DNA of 5,631 nt from Stenotrophomonas sp. (GTDB lineage: Bacteria; Pseudomonadota; Gammaproteobacteria; Xanthomonadales; Xanthomonadaceae): the NCBI GenBank assembly GCA_003510825.1, contig DOKO01000336.1:1-5631 (forward strand). Reading direction: 5' to 3'. Numbering within the stretch: the first letter of the stretch is position 1; every line of letters starts with the position of its first letter. Below the pieces are notes generated by a model, which did no database searches, was not told the origin of the DNA, and saw only the letters and a program-made list of their open reading frames with translations. Shown here piece after piece: positions 1-5,631 of the stretch. A program made the translations under genes and the position numbers.

Positions 1-20
1 ACCAAGGTCGACACCTACCA
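1..20 (-). repeat. Possible left-edge fragment of a GTAG-type palindromic repeat
   Basis: Read on the minus strand, this stretch contains GGTAG followed by GTGTCGACC, running to the window edge. Stenotrophomonas genomes carry many short REP-like palindromes with a GTAG tetranucleotide at one end (the SMAG family), and this looks like the GTAG-bearing arm of such an element. The complementary arm would lie outside the window, so no complete stem can be shown. The call rests on resemblance alone. Confidence 0.3.
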
Positions 21-41
21 AGCTCCGTTCGCACGCACCAA

Positions 42-82
42 GGGGTCAGAGCCGTTTTCCAATGGAAAACGGATCCGACCCC
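42..82. repeat. 41-nt near-perfect palindrome, Stenotrophomonas-type intergenic repeat
   Basis: The outer arms are GGGGTC (42-47) and GACCCC (77-82). The inner arms are CCGTTTTCCA (52-61) and TGGAAAACGG (63-72). Between them, positions 49-50 pair with 74-75, leaving only two mismatched positions in a stem of nearly 20 bp with a very small loop. From memory, elements beginning GGGGTCAGAGCC and ending GACCCC recur between genes in Stenotrophomonas, so I read this as a dispersed repeat. Only one copy is in the window, so repetition cannot be shown here. It lies about 80 nt beyond the antiporter stop and could also act as a transcript-end structure, although no T tract follows it on either strand. 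Confidence 0.6.
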
Positions 83-131
83 GCCATCCAACGGAATGCC
101 GGCCTTTGACGTTGAAGTTGATTCAGCAGGT

Positions 132-150
132 GCAGGGCTGCAAGCCCTGC
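132..150 (-). terminator. Hairpin just after the antiporter gene, possible terminator
   Basis: GCAGGGCT (132-139) and AGCCCTGC (143-150) form a perfect 8-bp stem with a 3-nt loop, 14 nt downstream of the antiporter stop codon in the direction of transcription. The position suits transcript termination or 3'-end protection. No U-run follows on the minus strand, so it is not a canonical intrinsic terminator. Confidence 0.4.
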
Positions 151-164
151 CAACCGCATACCTC

Positions 165-1862
165 TTACACCACCGGGATGCTGTGCTGCCCCAGATTCCG
201 GTACGGCGGCGTCGACATGATCATCTCCGCCAGCGAATACGCCAGCTCGCGCTCGGCCATCACCGTGCCATCGGCACCGTGTTCCAGCAGATGCTTCACT
301 TCCGCATCGCTGTGCGCCCGCGCCAGCAGGGTCAGGTCCGGGTTGATCGCCCGCAGCTTGGCCAGCGCCTCACCGGCTTCCAGCGGCTGCGGAATGGCCA
401 GCACCGCGATCTTCGCGCGTTCCGGATGGGCCTCGGCCAGCACCCGGTCGGCCGCCGCGCTGCCGCGGATCGCCGCCAGGCCCTTGGCATGGGCCTGCTC
501 GACGTGTTCCTTGTTGTCATCAATCACCAGCACCGGCACGCCGCGGTCGCGCAGCACCTGCGCCAGCTCGCTGCCCACACGGCCGTAGCCGATCACGATG
601 GCGTGGCCATGCAGGTCGCGCGAGGGGCCAGTGGCCTCTTCGGGCTCGGCCGCCTGCGTCGACTGCTCCTGCTTGGCCTGCCAGCGGTCCAGCAGGCCGA
701 ACACCAGCGGGTTCAGCATGATCGACACCAGCGCGCCAGCCAGCACCAGCGACTGGCCTTCCTTCGGCAGGATCTGCAGGGCCACGCCGAGGCCGGCGAT
801 GATGAAGGCGAATTCGCCGATCTGCGCCAGGCTGGCCGAGATGGTCAGCGCCGTGCTGGTCGGGTGGCCGAAGGCGCGCACGATGAAGAACGCCGCCGCC
901 GACTTGCCGAACATGATGATGGCCACCGTCGCCAGCACCTGCCACGGGTGCTGCACGATGATGTTGGGGTCGAACAGCATGCCCACCGAGACGAAGAACA
1001 GCACCGCGAACGCATCGCGCAGCGGCAGCGAATCGTGCGCCGCCTTGTGGCTCAGCTCGGATTCGTTGAGCAGCATGCCGGCGAAGAACGCGCCCAGCGC
1101 GAAGGACACGCCGAACAGCATGGCCGAGCCGAACGCCACGCCCAGCGCGATGGCCAGCACCGACAGGGTGAACAGCTCGCGCGAACCGGTGCCGGCGATG
1201 CGCTCCAGGATCCACGGAATCACCCGGCGGCCGACCACCAGCATCACCGCCACGAACAGGCCCAGCTGCACGAAGGTCCAGCCGATGTCGGCCAGCACGC
1301 TGCCGAGGGTGTGGGTTTCCTTGGCGGCGTCGGGGCCGAACACGCCGGCCAGCACCGGCATCATCACCAGTGCCAGGACGCAGGCCAGGTCCTCGACGAT
1401 CAGCCAGCCCACCGCGATCTTGCCGCGCAGGGTTTCCAGCAGGCGGCGTTCTTCCATCGCCCGCAGCAGCACCACGGTACTGGCGGTGGCCAGCGAGAAA
1501 CCGAAGATGACCCCATGCAGGGCCGGCCAGCCCATCAGCCAGGCCACGCCCCAGCCGAGCAGGGTGGCTACGGCGATCTGGCCGATGGCGCCGGGGATGG
1601 CGATGGCCTTCACCGCCATCAGGTCCTTCAGCGAGAAGTGCAGGCCGACGCCGAACATCAGCAGCATCACGCCCAGTTCGGCCAGCTGGTTGGCCAGCGC
1701 CTGGTCGGCGACGAAGCCCGGGGTGAACGGGCCGACGCAGATGCCAGCCACCAGGTACCCGACCAGAGGAGACAAGCGCAGCTTGTTGGCCAGCGCGCCG
1801 AAGATGAAGGCGAGCCCCAGGCCAACGGCCACGATGTTGATCAGGTCGGTGTCATGGTGCAT
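165..1862 (-). CDS. ybaL: YbaL/KefC-family cation:proton antiporter (CPA2) with C-terminal RCK domain
   Basis: This is a predicted inner-membrane monovalent cation (probably K+)/proton antiporter of the CPA2 family. The sequence follows E. coli YbaL closely almost throughout, including ANKLRLSPLVGYL, PFTPGFVAD, LMFGVGLHFSLKDLMAVK, GSRELFTLSVLA, NESELSHKAAHD and SLAQIGEFAFI. Residues 1 to about 390 are a hydrophobic, multi-spanning exchanger domain. The Glu157-Asp158 pair in IVEDL sits where CPA2 exchangers carry their ion-binding acidic residue. After a charged linker (about 393-418) comes a TrkA-N/RCK domain with the nucleotide-binding loop GYGRVG (425-430) and acidic Asp448/Asp449 at the end of the second strand, suggesting NAD(H)-type gating. 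An in-frame GTG lies two codons upstream (1868), but the ATG at 1862 gives MHHDTDL, matching the E. coli start MHHATPL, so I prefer it (565 aa). Only a weak GCGAG-like Shine-Dalgarno precedes it. The gene seems to stand alone. The family is certain; the ion and physiological role are inferred. Confidence 0.93.
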   Translation of the reverse strand: MHHDTDLINIVAVGLGLAFIFGALANKLRLSPLVGYLVAGICVGPFTPGFVADQALANQLAELGVMLLMFGVGLHFSLKDLMAVKAIAIPGAIGQIAVATLLGWGVAWLMGWPALHGVIFGFSLATASTVVLLRAMEERRLLETLRGKIAVGWLIVEDLACVLALVMMPVLAGVFGPDAAKETHTLGSVLADIGWTFVQLGLFVAVMLVVGRRVIPWILERIAGTGSRELFTLSVLAIALGVAFGSAMLFGVSFALGAFFAGMLLNESELSHKAAHDSLPLRDAFAVLFFVSVGMLFDPNIIVQHPWQVLATVAIIMFGKSAAAFFIVRAFGHPTSTALTISASLAQIGEFAFIIAGLGVALQILPKEGQSLVLAGALVSIMLNPLVFGLLDRWQAKQEQSTQAAEPEEATGPSRDLHGHAIVIGYGRVGSELAQVLRDRGVPVLVIDDNKEHVEQAHAKGLAAIRGSAAADRVLAEAHPERAKIAVLAIPQPLEAGEALAKLRAINPDLTLLARAHSDAEVKHLLEHGADGTVMAERELAYSLAEMIMSTPPYRNLGQHSIPVV

Positions 1863-1875
1863 CGGCACTCGCAGG

Positions 1876-1898
1876 AAATCGGGGGGATGCCCCGATTT
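1876..1898 (-). promoter_or_regulatory. Perfect 9-bp hairpin abutting the antiporter translation start
   Basis: AAATCGGGG (1876-1884) and CCCCGATTT (1890-1898) are perfectly complementary around a 5-nt loop. On the minus-strand transcript the hairpin ends 13 nt before the antiporter ATG, next to the region where a Shine-Dalgarno would sit. It may shape ribosome access, or it may be a terminator for transcripts arriving from the upstream cassette. On the minus strand only a short TTTCC follows; on the plus strand the stem runs into TTTT, but no plus-strand gene is evident. The function is inference. Confidence 0.4.
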
Positions 1899-2014
1899 TC
1901 ACCGATGCGGCCACATACGGCAAACCCAGCCAGCGTATCGGATCGTCACCCAGGCGACCTGGACGGGTGAGGTATCAAACCCTGGTGAGGGCTGGCGGGT
2001 CCTGACGGGCCGAA

Positions 2015-2039
2015 TGGCGCCTGCCTATGGGAGGCGCCA
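2015..2039 (-). terminator. Hairpin after the effector gene, possible terminator
   Basis: TGGCGCCT (2015-2022) pairs perfectly with AGGCGCCA (2032-2039). Beyond one mismatch, CC (2024-2025) can pair with GG (2029-2030), leaving a 3-nt loop. The hairpin begins 17 nt past the effector stop on the minus strand. It is GC-rich and followed by TTCGGCCCG rather than a U-run, so termination would be non-canonical. The rest of the gap between effector and antiporter (1899-2014) shows no convincing promoter to my eye. Confidence 0.4.
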
Positions 2040-2056
2040 GGCGCAGCCGTCGACGA

Positions 2057-2938
2057 TCACACCATCTGCGGGCGCTGGGTCTCTTCCAGGGCAGGCTCGG
2101 CCTGCTGTGGCGAAGCCGCCAACTGCGTGTCCAACTGATGAACCTGCCGCAGCGACTCCGCGACGGATGGCTGGAGTGCCGCTTCAATGTTGATATGAGC
2201 ACGCAGATGGCCCGGGTCATCCATGGCTCCCTGGACGACAAAGATGTTCTCCGGCCGAGGGGGCTGACCGCTCGGCGAGCCCAATACCACATGATCGATC
2301 CGTTCCAGACCTTCTGCCCGGGCAAGTTGGGTGAGGCTGGCCGCCATGCGTTGGCTGGATTCATCAGGTGCGCGACCCAGCGAGGCGTCCAGCGCATGGA
2401 CGCCCGCGAGTGCTTGCTGGTGAAGCGATTCCGAGGCATCGCTCAGCGATGGGATGCTGGTTCCCGGCCGTTCGGCTGCCGGTTGCGGCTGCGAAGGGCT
2501 GGTGGGCTGCACGCGCTCTGCCTTGCGGATGGACTCGATCAGCTCCCGCGGCGTGTCGGTGAACAGCAGTTCGCCTGCATCCAGGGACTGCCCAGTAACG
2601 TTTTTAACGGTACTGCTCGCCCACGATGCGCAGGTATTGCCATATGACCAGGTGACATTTTCGCCCAAGGCCTGCTCAAGCCGCTTGACCTCCTCGGGAG
2701 TCAATTCGTAATAGCGTGAGGCGGTAGGTGTGGCCAGGGCTTCCCTGCCTACACGGATGTCTGAACCTGGGCCATTGTCCTCAACGAGCGGATGGTTGTC
2801 TGGCCAGAGTCCATGGAACGTCGTCTGGCCATTTCGCGTCACCGAGATCCAGGCGTGGCCGTCCACGAACTGATCGAACGACCCCTGTGTATTGGGGTCC
2901 ACCTGACTGTGGATGCCGAGGACGACCTTGTCGCTCAT
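2057..2938 (-). CDS. Predicted X-T4SS antibacterial effector (X-Tfe): papain-like N-terminal domain plus XVIPCD
   Basis: This is a 293-aa protein with two parts joined by a Pro/Gln/Ser-rich linker (about 143-165). The C-terminal part, about 168-293, matches the XVIPCD, the VirD4-docking signal of Xanthomonadales killing type IV secretion. It shows LHQQALAGVHALD (172-184), GLERIDHVVL (210-219), VVQGAMDDPGH (234-244) and a glutamine-containing tail, all typical of the domain. The N-terminal part, about 1-137, has GHAWISV around His28, FHGLWPD (41-47) and GNTCASWAS around Cys103, the only cysteine in the protein. His before Cys is the order seen in circularly permuted NlpC/P60 (papain-like) enzymes, so it may cut peptidoglycan peptides or an amide or ester bond; the substrate is unknown. 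There is no signal peptide, as expected for T4SS cargo. The ATG has AAGGG 6 nt upstream, overlapping the stop of the preceding lipoprotein gene, its presumed immunity partner. XVIPCD assignment is strong; the enzymatic fold is a motif-level inference. Confidence 0.85.
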   Translation of the reverse strand: MSDKVVLGIHSQVDPNTQGSFDQFVDGHAWISVTRNGQTTFHGLWPDNHPLVEDNGPGSDIRVGREALATPTASRYYELTPEEVKRLEQALGENVTWSYGNTCASWASSTVKNVTGQSLDAGELLFTDTPRELIESIRKAERVQPTSPSQPQPAAERPGTSIPSLSDASESLHQQALAGVHALDASLGRAPDESSQRMAASLTQLARAEGLERIDHVVLGSPSGQPPRPENIFVVQGAMDDPGHLRAHINIEAALQPSVAESLRQVHQLDTQLAASPQQAEPALEETQRPQMV

Positions 2939-2944
2939 GGGATG

Positions 2945-2949
2945 CCCTT
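2945..2949 (-). promoter_or_regulatory. Shine-Dalgarno of the effector, overlapping the lipoprotein stop codon
   Basis: On the minus strand the lipoprotein stop TAA (2950-2948) runs directly into GGG, giving TAAGGGCATCCC and then the effector ATG. The AAGGG core ends 6 nt before the start. Ribosomes finishing the lipoprotein would stop on top of this site, which favours coupled translation of immunity and effector proteins. Confidence 0.65.
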
Positions 2950-3349
2950 ATGGAAAAATCTGTGTTTCGCCATCGGCGAAGAGCATCACCACGCGCGGCG
3001 CCATCAAGGGAATTTCCTGACGGGCTGGGCCAGCAGGTCCGGGCTTCACGTCGCGCCGCAGCATGGTTGTGCATTGGCCGGATATGGGACAGCGATCAAC
3101 AACGACCGTCATGGTGCCTTCCTCCACGACATAGCTCATCCCTGCTGCGTAATACATGCTTTCCATTGGCTCATTGAACTGGACCTGGAGCGTCGCTGCG
3201 GAGAGCTGGGTTGCGACGACCGGCTCGAGGCTCGATCTGGAATAGCTGGGTTTCACGTGATCTCCTGAACACCCTGACAGGGGGGCCGCCAACGCAACCC
3301 ACGCGAGTGCAGCGTGCACATGGCGGCGAGTGATGCAGGCTCTCGTCAC
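2948..3349 (-). CDS. Predicted X-Tfi immunity lipoprotein for the adjacent effector
   Basis: This is a 133-aa protein with a lipoprotein signal peptide: a basic n-region (Arg3, Arg8, Arg9), a hydrophobic AALAWVALAAP segment, and the lipobox LSGC ending at Cys27. Ser28 follows the lipidated cysteine. That is not the Asp that retains lipoproteins in the inner membrane, so outer-membrane anchoring facing the periplasm is expected. The mature part is about 107 residues and matches no family I recognise. It contains Cys87 and Cys93 (in DRCPISGQC), which could form a disulfide in the periplasm. The start is a GTG, chosen because a strong AAGGAG lies 7 nt upstream and because it places the signal peptide correctly. 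The immunity role is inferred from its position immediately before an XVIPCD effector (9-nt gap), the usual order of X-Tfi and X-Tfe genes, and from its predicted location in the compartment where such effectors act. The lipoprotein call is firm; the immunity call is well supported by context only. Confidence 0.82.
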   Translation of the reverse strand: MTRACITRRHVHAALAWVALAAPLSGCSGDHVKPSYSRSSLEPVVATQLSAATLQVQFNEPMESMYYAAGMSYVVEEGTMTVVVDRCPISGQCTTMLRRDVKPGPAGPARQEIPLMAPRVVMLFADGETQIFP

Positions 3350-3356
3350 GGAGCGG

Positions 3357-3362
3357 CTCCTT
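3357..3362 (-). promoter_or_regulatory. Strong Shine-Dalgarno AAGGAG selecting the GTG start of the lipoprotein
   Basis: AAGGAG on the minus strand is 7 nt upstream of the GTG at 3349. It is the best ribosome-binding site seen in the window and the main reason for accepting a GTG start for the lipoprotein gene. Confidence 0.75.
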
Positions 3363-3375
3363 CGTTGGTCCGTTG

Positions 3376-3381
3376 ATTATG
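3376..3381 (-). promoter_or_regulatory. Possible -10 box for the immunity/effector operon
   Basis: CATAAT on the minus strand matches the sigma-70 -10 consensus at five of six positions. It lies in the most AT-rich part of the gap upstream of the lipoprotein start. No good -35 hexamer is found 16-18 nt upstream; TTCACA is present but only 12 nt away. If real, transcription would start near 3369, giving a leader of about 20 nt. Confidence 0.3.
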
Positions 3382-3466
3382 CATGCCACTACCTGTGAAG
3401 CCCGTGCAGCAGAGCACAGTCTGGAAGCCGGGCGCGGGAACCGGCGCCGGCATGCGTTCACGACCG

Positions 3467-3494
3467 CGCCCGCCGGGGGGAATGCCGGCGGGCG
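3467..3494 (-). terminator. Strong 10-bp GC hairpin downstream of the receptor gene
   Basis: CGCCCGCCGG (3467-3476) and CCGGCGGGCG (3485-3494) form a perfect 10-bp stem with an 8-nt loop. It is the second of two hairpins between the receptor stop and the lipoprotein gene. No U-run follows on the minus strand. It would serve as a barrier or 3'-end stabiliser separating the receptor transcript from the downstream cassette. Confidence 0.45.
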
Positions 3495-3506
3495 TGTGGA
3501 GAAGCA

Positions 3507-3523
3507 GCCGGGCAGGGCCCGGC
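3507..3523 (-). terminator. Hairpin 14 nt after the receptor stop, likely part of its terminator
   Basis: GCCGGG (3507-3512) and CCCGGC (3518-3523) form a 6-bp all-GC stem with a 5-nt loop. On the minus strand it is followed by TGCTTCTCC, a modest pyrimidine-rich tail. Together with the stronger hairpin just downstream it makes a tandem transcript-end structure. Confidence 0.5.
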
Positions 3524-3537
3524 ACGCTCGTTATCCC

Positions 3538-5631
<2,094 letters not shown>

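Noticed and set aside
96..1970. A 624-codon plus-strand open frame opposite the antiporter, longer than the antiporter itself
   Set aside because: Its translation is rich in Arg, Gln, His and Ala with no recognisable domain, the typical product of the antisense frame of a high-GC gene. The minus-strand frame matches YbaL almost end to end.
1901..1990. A sigma-70 promoter for the antiporter
   Set aside because: The best pair found (TTGCCG, 17 nt, GAAAAT on the minus strand) is too weak and would overlap the start-proximal hairpin; not reported as a feature.
598..2193. A second long plus-strand open frame spanning the antiporter and the intergenic gap
   Set aside because: Low-complexity Ser/Ala/Pro/Arg composition, crosses gene boundaries, no plausible ribosome-binding site or domain; a shadow of GC-rich coding DNA.
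2027..2647. Plus-strand open frame of 206 codons opposite the effector
   Set aside because: Overlaps the XVIPCD-encoding gene in antisense and its translation resembles no family I know.
3171..3461. Minus-strand open frame of 96 codons overlapping the lipoprotein gene in another frame
   Set aside because: It conflicts with the lipoprotein frame, which has a strong Shine-Dalgarno, a signal peptide and a lipobox; its own product is Arg/Pro-rich with no features.

Overview
The window is GC-rich DNA with gene content typical of the Xanthomonadaceae, and Stenotrophomonas is the most likely genus. Three things point there: an effector carrying the XVIPCD secretion domain of the Xanthomonadales killing type IV secretion system (X-T4SS), a large TonB-dependent receptor, and short palindromic intergenic repeats resembling those scattered through Stenotrophomonas genomes. 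The genus call is an inference from family knowledge; no marker gene is present.

All four recognisable genes lie on the minus strand, so transcription runs from high to low coordinates. From right to left: (1) 3538-5631 is the C-terminal 697 residues of a TonB-dependent outer-membrane receptor whose start lies beyond the right edge. (2) 3350-3537 is an intergenic stretch with two GC-rich hairpins after the receptor, a possible -10 box and a strong Shine-Dalgarno sequence. (3) 2948-3349 is a small lipoprotein, followed after 9 nt by (4) 2057-2938, an effector with a papain-like (permuted NlpC/P60-like) N-terminal domain and a C-terminal XVIPCD. (5) 1863-2056 is an intergenic stretch with two hairpins. 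(6) 165-1862 is a YbaL/KefC-type cation/proton antiporter. (7) 1-164 contains no gene but holds a 41-nt palindrome, a possible fragment of a second repeat, and a hairpin just after the antiporter stop.

The most interesting part is the two-gene cassette at 2057-3349. A lipoprotein gene directly upstream of, and translationally close to, an XVIPCD protein is the standard layout of an X-T4SS immunity/effector pair (X-Tfi/X-Tfe). The effector would be delivered by contact into the periplasm of a rival Gram-negative cell and act there, while the lipoprotein protects the producer and its siblings. The cassette looks lower in GC than its neighbours in the lines I counted, which fits an accessory cargo inserted between housekeeping-type genes. 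The secretion machinery itself is not in the window. The antiporter and the receptor have no evident functional link to the cassette.
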